This document shows, in pieces, positions 52,443 to 59,646 of a stretch of DNA of 64,000 nucleotides (the stretch's first letter is position 1; every line of letters begins with the position of its first letter). A model generated the notes under the pieces. That model made no database searches, was not told the DNA's origin, and was given only the letters and a program-made list of their open reading frames with translations. A program made the translations under genes and the position numbers. Source of the DNA: CAZVNZ01 sp964628515 (GTDB lineage: Bacteria > Bacillota > Clostridia > Christensenellales > Christensenellaceae); contig CAZVNZ010000007.1 of NCBI GenBank assembly GCA_964628515.1, positions 1 to 64,000 on the forward strand. The letters run 5' to 3'.

Positions 52443-53927
52443 TTACTGCCCCCCTGTTACAATATGAATTATATTTTCCGAGTCTACATCCTCGCCGTTT
52501 TTAATTATTCCCTTTAAACTACCGTCGTACAGCAGAAAAATTCTGTCGCACAAATTAAGCACCTCGGGCAACTCGGAGGAAAACACCATAATGGTTTTGC
52601 CCTGCTTAGAAAGCTCTCGTATTATGGTATAAATTTCTTCTTTTGCACCCACGTCTATGCCTCGTGTTGGCTCGTCTAACAATAAAATATCCGAGTCCGA
52701 GTTTAAACATTTTGCAAACACAACCTTTTGTTGATTGCCCCCAGAAAGCAAGGCAACCTCTTTTTCGTCCGTGTTTGTCACAATATTTAGTTTGTCTATA
52801 TATTCTTTGGATAAAGAATTTTCCTTTGCCGTAGAAATAATGCCGTTTTTGGATATTTTATCAAAGTTCATCACCGAGATATTTTTCTTAATGGATAGTA
52901 TTGTAAAAAGCCCTTGCGTTCTGCGTTCTTCGGGCGCCATTGCAATACCTATGGAAATTGCGTCGTGGATACTCTTGTAGTTTACCTGTTTGCCCTTTAT
53001 TTTAAGCTCTCCTTTAAAGGAATCAGCACCGTATAAGGCATCTGCAAGCTCCGTTTTGCCTGCGCCCACCAGCCCGTATACTCCCACAACCTCACCCTTA
53101 AAAACATCAAAGTCTATGTTGTTTAGCTTGCTGTTTTTAATGTTTTTTGCTTCTATTACCTTTGTGTTGTAGTCTGCATCGTTGGGTTTGTAGCTTTCCA
53201 CTACGGTTTTTCCAAGTATCATACGCACAAGCTCTGCTCTGTTTTCCACTTGTGATATGCTTTTTGTTTCTATATGCTTGCCATCTCGTAATATGGTTAC
53301 GTTATCCCCAATTTCAAAGATTTCGTCCAAACGATGAGAGATGTATATAACCGTTACGTTTTTGGTTTTTAACTCTTTTATTACTTCAAACAATCGCTTA
53401 ATTTCCCCTTCGGAAATGGCGGCTGTGGGTTCGTCCATTATTATTACTTCCGCATCTGTGGCTATTGCCTTTGCAATTTCCACAATTTGTTTTTTAGCCA
53501 CACTAAGTTTTGACACCAACTGTTTTGGGTCTATGGCAGGCTCTATGTTTTTTAGTATTTCTATTGTTTTTTTAACACTCTCCGTTTTTTGCAAAAACCC
53601 AAGTTTTGTGGTTTCCATTCCGAGTGTCAAGTTTTCCTCAACCGTAAGTTGATCCACAACATTAAGCTCTTGAAACAAGGTGCTTATGCCTTTGTCTCTG
53701 GCGGCTTTGGTGTTGTGTACAACAAGGCTTTTCCCGTTTAAAAAGATTTCTCCGGAAGTTCTGTCGAGTGCTCCCGTTAAAATTTTAATTAATGTGGACT
53801 TACCTGCGCCGTTTTCTCCAAGCAAGCAATGCACGGTGTTTTTTTGAATTTCAAAGGTTACATCGTCAAGTGCTACCACACCGGGAAATTTCTTTGTGAT
53901 ATTTTTAATCTGCAATATGCTTTCCAT
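52443..53927 (-). CDS. Sugar ABC transporter fused ATPase (RbsA-like)
   Basis: A 494-residue protein with two ABC domains. Domain 1 has Walker A GENGAGKST and signature LSVAKKQIVEIAKA; domain 2 has a degenerate Walker A GLVGAGKTE and signature LSGGNQQKVVFAK, with Walker B segments LLLDEPTRGIDVG and IIMDEPTAAI. This asymmetric pair is typical of RbsA/MglA/LsrA. ATG 53927 is chosen, with GGGGG upstream. Confidence 0.92.
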   Translation of the reverse strand: MESILQIKNITKKFPGVVALDDVTFEIQKNTVHCLLGENGAGKSTLIKILTGALDRTSGEIFLNGKSLVVHNTKAARDKGISTLFQELNVVDQLTVEENLTLGMETTKLGFLQKTESVKKTIEILKNIEPAIDPKQLVSKLSVAKKQIVEIAKAIATDAEVIIMDEPTAAISEGEIKRLFEVIKELKTKNVTVIYISHRLDEIFEIGDNVTILRDGKHIETKSISQVENRAELVRMILGKTVVESYKPNDADYNTKVIEAKNIKNSKLNNIDFDVFKGEVVGVYGLVGAGKTELADALYGADSFKGELKIKGKQVNYKSIHDAISIGIAMAPEERRTQGLFTILSIKKNISVMNFDKISKNGIISTAKENSLSKEYIDKLNIVTNTDEKEVALLSGGNQQKVVFAKCLNSDSDILLLDEPTRGIDVGAKEEIYTIIRELSKQGKTIMVFSSELPEVLNLCDRIFLLYDGSLKGIIKNGEDVDSENIIHIVTGGQ

Positions 53928-53985
53928 CTGCGTCCCCCTATTATAGAGTTTTTTTGTGTGCATAATTAGGAATTATTCAACGCAA

Positions 53986-54014
53986 CCCCCTGCCTTTATT
54001 TTAAGCAAGGGGGG
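53986..54014 (-). promoter_or_regulatory. Stem-loop between binding-protein and ATPase genes
   Basis: CCCCCTGC (53986-53993) pairs with GC(A)AGGGGG (54005-54013). In the minus transcript it follows the binding-protein stop with no T tract, so it could protect or partly terminate the message and make the binding protein more abundant. Confidence 0.5.
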
Positions 54015-54069
54015 CATTGAATTTAGTTTAGTTTAGATTAGTATATTATTAGTTGCTCTTAAAACCTGT

Positions 54070-55191
54070 TTAAAATTCGGGTTCTGCTCTGTATTCCTCT
54101 TTATACCATGCTCTTGCTTCTTCAAGAGGGGTATTCCAGAAGTCTATTTCTTTGTCTGTTGCTTCTACTGTCATTTTTTCGTCGGCATTAATTTCTCCCG
54201 ACCATGTTTTCATGATTGTATCCACTTTAAGCATACCGTTTTCTTTGGGTGTTAAGCCCATTGTTATTTTAAATGATGATGATGGGTCATAAATGGCTAC
54301 AAGCTCTGCACCTGTTGCATCTGTGCCCACGAGTATTTCTGTTTCTACAACACCGTCTTTAGCCTTGCCTCTGCCTGCCTCTTCAAGTGCCGGTAGTATT
54401 GCTAAGGAGTAATCCGAGCTTGCGCCGTAGAAAATGTTGGTTTCGGGTGCGGATTGAATAATATCTTGAGCCGCTTTGTACCCTGTGTCTCTTGTACCGC
54501 CACCGTCTATAATTTTGCCTTCTTTAGCGTCGGGGGCAACACTTTTAATACCTTCGATAAACGGGCCTGTTCTCATTGCTTGTACAACGGGAGAATCCAC
54601 ATAATCCACTACACTGTATACAATGGGTTTATCCGGATGTGCTTTTGTCCATTGCTCTGCCGCTACTTTACCCATTTCAAAAGCTGCACTTGCCTCGTTG
54701 ATTGCAACAAAGGGTACGTTGTTTTCTGTTTCTAAATAGAAGGTTATAATGGGTATTCCTGCCGCTCTTGCAGCCTCTATGCCCGGCACTACGCTTTCTG
54801 CCTCGTAGCTGTGTACAACTATGGCATCAACGCCTTCCGCAATAAGTTGGTCTAAGTTGGCAACTATTGTGGGTTGCTCAAATTTACCGTCTAATACTTT
54901 AACTTCTGCGCCGTATTTTTCTTTTGCATACTCCGTAAACCATTCTACATCCGCTTGATGATAGCCGTTTGCAAGAGTAATGGGTATTTTACCGATTACA
55001 AGCCCTTGAGGTATCTCTTTAACCTCGCCTGCCGGTGCCTCGCTTGCAGGTGCCTCGCTTGCGGGCGCTTCGCTTGCAGGTGCCTCGCTTGCAGGCGCTT
55101 CGCTTGCAACGGGAGCTGCCGCCGGCGCACATGCCGCAAAAGCCATAACCGCTACAAGTAGGGTAACTACTAATAATGTAATTTTTTTCAT
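54070..55191 (-). CDS. Sugar ABC transporter substrate-binding lipoprotein
   Basis: A 373-residue type 1 periplasmic-binding-protein fold lipoprotein. The lipobox ends FAAC (Cys21), followed by an ASEAP repeat spacer, then LVIGKIPITLANGYHQADVEW and repeats of binding-protein motifs (AEGVDAIVVHSYE, GIPIITFYLE, FYGASSDYSLAILPALEEAG). It captures the sugar for the permeases encoded downstream. It does not show obvious LsrB signatures. GGAGG precedes ATG. The gene follows the UroD-like gene by 60 bases. Confidence 0.9.
   Translation of the reverse strand: MKKITLLVVTLLVAVMAFAACAPAAAPVASEAPASEAPASEAPASEAPASEAPAGEVKEIPQGLVIGKIPITLANGYHQADVEWFTEYAKEKYGAEVKVLDGKFEQPTIVANLDQLIAEGVDAIVVHSYEAESVVPGIEAARAAGIPIITFYLETENNVPFVAINEASAAFEMGKVAAEQWTKAHPDKPIVYSVVDYVDSPVVQAMRTGPFIEGIKSVAPDAKEGKIIDGGGTRDTGYKAAQDIIQSAPETNIFYGASSDYSLAILPALEEAGRGKAKDGVVETEILVGTDATGAELVAIYDPSSSFKITMGLTPKENGMLKVDTIMKTWSGEINADEKMTVEATDKEIDFWNTPLEEARAWYKEEYRAEPEF
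55037..55108 (-). repeat. 15-base tandem repeat in the lipoprotein spacer
   Basis: Nearly five copies of a 15-base unit encode Ala-Ser-Glu-Ala-Pro. Copy number may vary between strains and set the tether length. Confidence 0.75.
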
Positions 55192-55218
55192 TTTAATTCC
55201 TCCGTATATTTTTTATTC

Positions 55219-55236
55219 TTCGCAAAATTTTGCGAA
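55219..55236. promoter_or_regulatory. 18-bp perfect palindrome before the binding-protein gene
   Basis: TTCGCAAAATTTTGCGAA is fully self-complementary and lies between the UroD-like stop (55252) and the binding-protein ribosome binding site. It may be an operator or an RNA hairpin. Confidence 0.5.
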
Positions 55237-55251
55237 AACTTTTAAACTAAC

Positions 55252-56373
55252 TTATTTTTTGCTGTACTCTTTGGCGTAGTTGTACATAGCTACCACGTTT
55301 TCAAAGGGTACATCGGGTTGTAGATGGTTGTTTGGGGCAAGAATGTAGCCACCGTTTATATTCATTTGGTCTATACGCAAAGCAACTTCTTTTTTTACAT
55401 CCTCCACACTACCCCTCATAGCTTGCTGAATATCAATTACTCCGTGGAAAACCAAGTCCTTGCCAAACTCTTCCTTAATGCGTTTTGGGTCCATATCTTT
55501 TGCTAAAGGTTGTATGGGGTTTAGTACGTCCACCCCTGCTTTTATAAGCTCGGGTATAAAATCGTAAATTGCACCACAACTGTGGAAAAATATTTTAACT
55601 GTGGGGTATGCCTGTTTTACTGCGGAAAAAATCCGATTAAAGGGCTCTGCAAAAAACTCCTTAAACATATCTAAAGACATAAAAGGCGCATGCTGTGTGC
55701 CTAAATCGGAGGTAAACTCCAGCCACTCTATGTAGGGTGCAATAGGCTTTACATAATACAAAGTTAGGGGGATTAATATATCCGTAATTTTGTCTATCAA
55801 TTTGTGAGCAAACTCTTTGTTCATATATAAGTCCACAAAAAATTCCTCGGGCCCTCTTAAAAACTGCGCAAGCTCAAAAAACATACCCGAAACGGGGGAG
55901 GTTGCGGTAATTGCCTTGTCTGTGTTTAAAAACCAGTCTTTTGCCCGCTCCTCTATGCCTTCGATTCTGCCCTCATCTTCCGGTTTTGGCCAGTTGTAGC
56001 CGTCTAAATCGGCAACTTCCGCCTCCGCTAAAGGAAAATATGCAACGGTTGGGTAAATTGCGGAAACATCTCTGCCCACTCCCCACTCGTCTATTACAAA
56101 ACCTTGCTGGTTTTTATAGCTTTTAAAGCCTTTGGGCTTGCCTATGTTGATGTGTCTGAAATCGGAGTTTAGTCTGTCTGCAAGTATGTAGTCCTCGTAT
56201 TCCGTAACTGTGCCCGGGCGTATAAGTCTGCCTTCCTCTGTAATATCAAAATGCTTTTTTAAATCAAAATATAGCTGATTTGTTATTCTTGATGCGCTAC
56301 CCCATAAATCTGTAGGCACACAGTCGGGTGTTTGATGATTAAGCGCCACCTTTACTCTTTCTCTGCTTGTCAT
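55252..56373 (-). CDS. UroD-superfamily protein 1 (first gene of the sugar ABC operon)
   Basis: A 373-residue member of the uroporphyrinogen decarboxylase superfamily (methyltransferase-like branch). The motif FFHSCGAIYDFIPELI gives the H-x-C metal pair, and the third ligand position near the end reads GGYILAPNNHLQPDVP, with a His where MtaA-type enzymes use Cys. True HemE features are absent. It heads an operon with a sugar binding protein, ATPase, two permeases and an FGGY kinase, so it may modify the imported compound, for example by demethylation (inference). AAGGAG precedes ATG. Confidence 0.75.
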   Translation of the reverse strand: MTSRERVKVALNHQTPDCVPTDLWGSASRITNQLYFDLKKHFDITEEGRLIRPGTVTEYEDYILADRLNSDFRHINIGKPKGFKSYKNQQGFVIDEWGVGRDVSAIYPTVAYFPLAEAEVADLDGYNWPKPEDEGRIEGIEERAKDWFLNTDKAITATSPVSGMFFELAQFLRGPEEFFVDLYMNKEFAHKLIDKITDILIPLTLYYVKPIAPYIEWLEFTSDLGTQHAPFMSLDMFKEFFAEPFNRIFSAVKQAYPTVKIFFHSCGAIYDFIPELIKAGVDVLNPIQPLAKDMDPKRIKEEFGKDLVFHGVIDIQQAMRGSVEDVKKEVALRIDQMNINGGYILAPNNHLQPDVPFENVVAMYNYAKEYSKK

Positions 56374-56471
56374 TTAAGCTCTCCTTTATTTATATGTAAA
56401 AATATTGATTTATCCATTATGTTTTTATACTATTTTCCGTTTTTTGTAACTATTTGCTTGATGTTGACTAA

Positions 56472-56500
56472 AGTTTATTATGATTTTTACTAAATGTCAA
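56472..56500 (-). promoter_or_regulatory. Promoter of the UroD/ABC/kinase operon
   Basis: Minus strand: TTGACA (56495-56500), 17 bases, TAAACT (56472-56477). The inverted pair GTTGAC (56463-56468) / GTCAAC (56496-56501) brackets it. Confidence 0.5.
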
Positions 56501-56519
56501 CGTAGGGAGGCAATATAAT

Positions 56520-56558
56520 TGCACAAATGCTCAATAAAAATTACTGCACATTTGTTCA
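56520..56558. promoter_or_regulatory. Two operator-like sites in the SorC divergent region
   Basis: TGCACAAATGCTCA (56520-56533) and TGCACATTTGTTCA (56545-56558) are 11/14 identical, each roughly palindromic (TGnACA-TGTnCA type), 25 bases apart. Their place between the two divergent promoters fits binding by the SorC-type protein. Confidence 0.5.
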
Positions 56559-56589
56559 CTTATTATGCTCCCACAACCGCCTATTTGTA

Positions 56590-56618
56590 TTGACATATAA
56601 AATAATTCGTGAAATAAT
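56590..56618 (+). promoter_or_regulatory. Putative promoter of the sorC-type gene
   Basis: TTGACA (56590-56595), 17 bases, AATAAT (56613-56618), or a TAATAT slightly downstream; ATG is at 56674. Confidence 0.4.
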
Positions 56619-56673
56619 ATAAAAAAGTGTAAAATTGTTATAATCACTCAAGGCAATTTTAGAGGGTAAGCAA

Positions 56674-57627
56674 ATGACAGACTCATCTTACAGAGAATCC
56701 TTAATAACGGTGGCAAAATTGTATTATATGGGAAATATGTCTCAAGAGGCAATAGGCAAGCTAATGGGGCTGTCTCGCCCTAAAGTTTCCCGTATGCTAA
56801 ATTCGGCACGGCAGATGCAAATAGTAAGGTTTGATATTAGCACACCCCCCTCTCATTATACCTCTCTTGCAACTAAAATAAAAAGTCATTACGGGCTTAA
56901 CGAGGTAATGGTGTTGCCCTCGGAAAGCACTAAAGAAATGTCTAAACACGGCGTGGCAAAGGCGGCGGCGCACTACCTTGAGGGTATAATAAAAGACGGC
57001 TTTATAATAGGCATTGCCTGGGGGTCTACTATTAGCTACATCCCCAAATATTTAACAAAAAGCACCAAGCAAAACGGTAGTATATGGCAACTTACGGCAG
57101 GGTATCCCTCCCAAAGTTTAGAGCTTGACGGCCACGAGATTACAAAGCGGTTTGCAGAAAAGCTAAACGCAACCTTTCATGTGCTAAACGCCCCCTTTAT
57201 AGTGCAAAACAAACTGCTTAGAACACTACTTATGAACGAGCCGGATATTGCCAACCATTTTAAGATGTTTGAACAAATGGACGTGGCCTTTGTGGGGTTA
57301 GGGTCTTCCGACCCGGAGCAAAGTATGTCCTACAAATGCAAGTGCATAACTTTAGACGAATCTAAAGCCTTAGTACAGGAGGGCATGAGTGCAGACGTTT
57401 GCGGACACCGAATGTTTATAGACGCAAGACCTGCGGAAAGCTTTTTATCGGACAGAGTAATTTCCATAGACCTCGATGTTTTAAAGAGCATACCCACAGT
57501 AGTGGCGGTAGCGGTAGGGGAAGAGAAAACCCAATCAATAATAGCCTCCGCACGAGGCAAATACATAAACGTACTTATTATAGACGAGCTTGCGGCAATA
57601 TCCGTAATAAAAACGGAAGGTATTTAG
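56674..57627 (+). CDS. SorC/DeoR-family sugar-responsive regulator
   Basis: A 317-residue regulator, the usual SorC-family length. The N-terminal helix-turn-helix reads KLYYMGNMSQEAIGKLMGLSRPKVSRML, a family hallmark. The C-terminal sugar-phosphate-binding domain has GIAWGSTISYIPK, VAFVGLGSSDPEQS and DVCGHRMFID. It likely senses the phosphorylated product of the FGGY kinase and acts at the sites 56520-56558. The ribosome binding site is GAGGG. The second UroD-like gene follows by 72 bases. Confidence 0.9.
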   Translation: MTDSSYRESLITVAKLYYMGNMSQEAIGKLMGLSRPKVSRMLNSARQMQIVRFDISTPPSHYTSLATKIKSHYGLNEVMVLPSESTKEMSKHGVAKAAAHYLEGIIKDGFIIGIAWGSTISYIPKYLTKSTKQNGSIWQLTAGYPSQSLELDGHEITKRFAEKLNATFHVLNAPFIVQNKLLRTLLMNEPDIANHFKMFEQMDVAFVGLGSSDPEQSMSYKCKCITLDESKALVQEGMSADVCGHRMFIDARPAESFLSDRVISIDLDVLKSIPTVVAVAVGEEKTQSIIASARGKYINVLIIDELAAISVIKTEGI

Positions 57628-57699
57628 CATTTTTCGAGAGCCTTTAGGGGTTTTCGGCATTATATACGTATAAATCAATAATTTATAAGGAGAATAGAA

Positions 57700-58860
57700 A
57701 TGGGATTAACAAAAGCACAAAGAGTATTAAACCAATTTGAGCGCAAGGAAGTAGACTATCTGCCAAGCCAAATAACCTTTTCGGACAGAACGAGGGACAA
57801 AGAAATAAGCGAGGCGCTAAAGTTAGACAGTCCGGAGCAGTTAGACGATTATTTAGAAAATCACATTGTTTTTACCTTTGAGAAAAACGATGTACCCCTG
57901 TTTTTCAGAAACGACGAAGCCACCATGAACCAATTAGAAAAGGATGGCTATGTGCGTATAGACAGGAAAAACAACACCGCTTACGACAACTGGGGAATGG
58001 GCATACTTATAGGCTCGGACGGCTTTTTTTCCAACTATTCTCCCTTAGAAGGCAACAAAGAGGCAAACGCAAAGGCAAGGGAGTTTTTGCCGGACAGAGT
58101 AGCAAAGTTGTTGGATTTACCCTTAGAAGAGGCGGTAAAAAAATACGAAGCCCCCGATTTAAACCAAGCGGGAATTTACGAGTGGTTAGAGCGGGATAAA
58201 AACGGAGTAGATGGGGATTTATGCGTAATACCCTCCGGCTATTTTGCCACCTACGAGCGCTCCTATGCAATTTTAGGCTGGGCAAATTTTATGACAGAAA
58301 TAGCAGGCAACCCCAAGCTAATAAGCGAAATGATGGAAAAAATTACAGATTACAGAATAAAGCTTGCAAAGGTTAAGGCAGATTTAGGGTATAAAATAGT
58401 TCATCATGGTGATGATTTAGGTATGCAATGCTCGGGCTTTTTCTCTCCTGCAATGTTTAACGAGCTGATGATGCCACAGTACAAGCGGTTGTTTGCGGAA
58501 TACAAAAAGTACGGGCAGTACATTTTTATGCACAGCTGCGGAAAGATGATAGACTATCTGCCTCAATTAATAGATGCAGGGCTTGACGGCTGGGAGCCTG
58601 TACAACCCTGTAACGATTTGCGCTACATTAAAAAGGAGTACGGCAAAGACCTTGTATTTATGGGTGGAATAGACACCCAAGGCTTGCCTTTTATGAAGCC
58701 CGAAGAGGTTAAAAAAATGGCAAAAGAGGCAATAGAAATTTTAGGCAAGGGTGGCGGATATATAATAGCCCCTGCCCAAGAAATAATGAACGATGTACCC
58801 TTAGAAAACGTGGTAGCAATCTTAGAGACAGCTGTGGATTTAAGGGATAAAGTAATTTAA
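57700..58860 (+). CDS. UroD-superfamily protein 2
   Basis: A 386-residue UroD-superfamily protein, distant from protein 1. The H-x-C pair is in FMHSCGKMIDYLPQLI, and GGYIIAPAQEIMNDVPLENV holds Gln where protein 1 has His, so the third metal ligand appears lost or moved. It lies in the same transcription direction as the SorC-type gene, and so on the opposite arm of the divergon from UroD protein 1. Two unlike UroD proteins around one sugar transporter suggest a two-part or two-substrate role (inference). AAGGAG precedes ATG. Confidence 0.75.
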   Translation: MGLTKAQRVLNQFERKEVDYLPSQITFSDRTRDKEISEALKLDSPEQLDDYLENHIVFTFEKNDVPLFFRNDEATMNQLEKDGYVRIDRKNNTAYDNWGMGILIGSDGFFSNYSPLEGNKEANAKAREFLPDRVAKLLDLPLEEAVKKYEAPDLNQAGIYEWLERDKNGVDGDLCVIPSGYFATYERSYAILGWANFMTEIAGNPKLISEMMEKITDYRIKLAKVKADLGYKIVHHGDDLGMQCSGFFSPAMFNELMMPQYKRLFAEYKKYGQYIFMHSCGKMIDYLPQLIDAGLDGWEPVQPCNDLRYIKKEYGKDLVFMGGIDTQGLPFMKPEEVKKMAKEAIEILGKGGGYIIAPAQEIMNDVPLENVVAILETAVDLRDKVI

Positions 58861-58910
58861 TAGGGGTAGTGCTTGCCACTACCGACGAGTTAGATTTTTA
58901 TAGATAAAAG

Positions 58911-58950
58911 AGCCTTTAGCGGTTGTTGCTTAAGGCTTTTTGCTTTTTTT
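58911..58950 (+). terminator. Intrinsic terminator of the SorC/UroD unit
   Basis: AGCCTTTAGC (58911-58920) pairs with GCTTAAGGCT (58928-58937) with one mismatch, followed by a T-rich tract. An additional GTAGTG/CACTAC hairpin lies at about 58865-58883. Confidence 0.85.
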
Positions 58951-59027
58951 GGGGGTAATAGTGCAATTACTATATTTGCATTGTTGTACGCCGAAAATCT
59001 ACGTTTGGCGAATCAATATCATAGAGT

Positions 59028-59267
59028 TTATGTATATTTAATGTATTTTTTAAGTTTGAAATACCTTTGGTTAAGTGTTTTATGCTCGGCGGTCAGCTTG
59101 GTGTATTCTGCTTTCTACGCCTTTACCGGCAGGGAAGTCTGCCCATTCATCACGCCTTTTTAGTAGATCGTTGCCGCCGTAAATAGGATTTGGTCGGCTT
59201 CTTTCAATCCCTTTTTACCCTTGCATTTCAGATAAATATCGGCTTGCTCCATATGCAGTGAGTACAT
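59028..59267 (-). pseudogene. Remnant of a mobilisation relaxase C-terminus
   Basis: The minus-strand frame contains two stops and reads GLKEADQILFTAATIY, then KAEYTKLTAEHKTLNQRYF and KLKKY. The second part resembles the C-terminal end of relaxases carried by clostridial integrative elements. No relaxase catalytic domain remains. It suggests an old conjugative or mobilisable element here. Confidence 0.5.
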
Positions 59268-59541
59268 TGCGAAACTTGCCACTTGTAATATCCTGATTGC
59301 GACACATTAAGTTCTCTTGCCATTTCTGACACACTCCGCTTATTTTCAGTGCTATTTATAAACTTAAATATTTCTTTCTTTGCTATCTTTTTTGGCTCTG
59401 CGGGAAAAAACCAAGAGCATCCTTTAATATTGCATTTGATTTTTTCAATCCTCTTATTTCTTTCATTAATTGTATTTCTCTTGCTAATTTGACTACTTCT
59501 TTTTTAAATTCTTCTTCATATTTTTTGATTTTGTTCGAGAA
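59228..59541 (-). pseudogene. Remnant of an IS3-family element (OrfA and start of OrfB)
   Basis: Minus-strand OrfA part (59383-59541) reads KIKKYEEEFKKEVVKLARE, then LKKSNAILKDALGFF, with an apparent internal deletion. A second frame (59228-59384) reads KEIFKFINSTENKRSVSEMA, then LNVSQSGYYKW, the typical start of IS3 OrfB. It runs into the relaxase fragment near 59267. The catalytic DDE domain is absent. Confidence 0.6.
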
Positions 59542-59553
59542 TTATTAGTGCGT

Positions 59554-59646
59554 AGTGGTTAGTGGTTAGAAATTAGAAAGAGCACCCTCCAAACGCAAGC
59601 CCAAACAAAAAAGAGGAATACCCAAGAAATCTAACCACTAACCACC
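59554..59646 (-). repeat. Dispersed intergenic element, copy C, with terminal inverted repeats
   Basis: The best-preserved copy: GTGGTTAGTGGTTAGA at 59555-59570 and its exact complement at 59630-59645 bound ~60 bases that match copies A and B on the minus strand. Its right arm supplies the last codons and stop of the glycerol-kinase-like gene. Confidence 0.7.

Noticed and set aside
55252..56373. HemE (haem biosynthesis) for the UroD-like genes
   Set aside because: No other haem genes are near, and HSCG-type metal motifs replace the HemE N-terminal substrate-binding arginines.
48926..57627. A true Lsr autoinducer-2 system
   Set aside because: The regulator, kinase and permease layout is similar, but LsrF/LsrG are missing and the binding protein lacks recognisable LsrB features; I kept it only as an alternative.
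441..59646. CRISPR array made from the TTGGGTATTCCT copies
   Set aside because: Copies are kilobases apart and without regular spacers; no cas genes are present.
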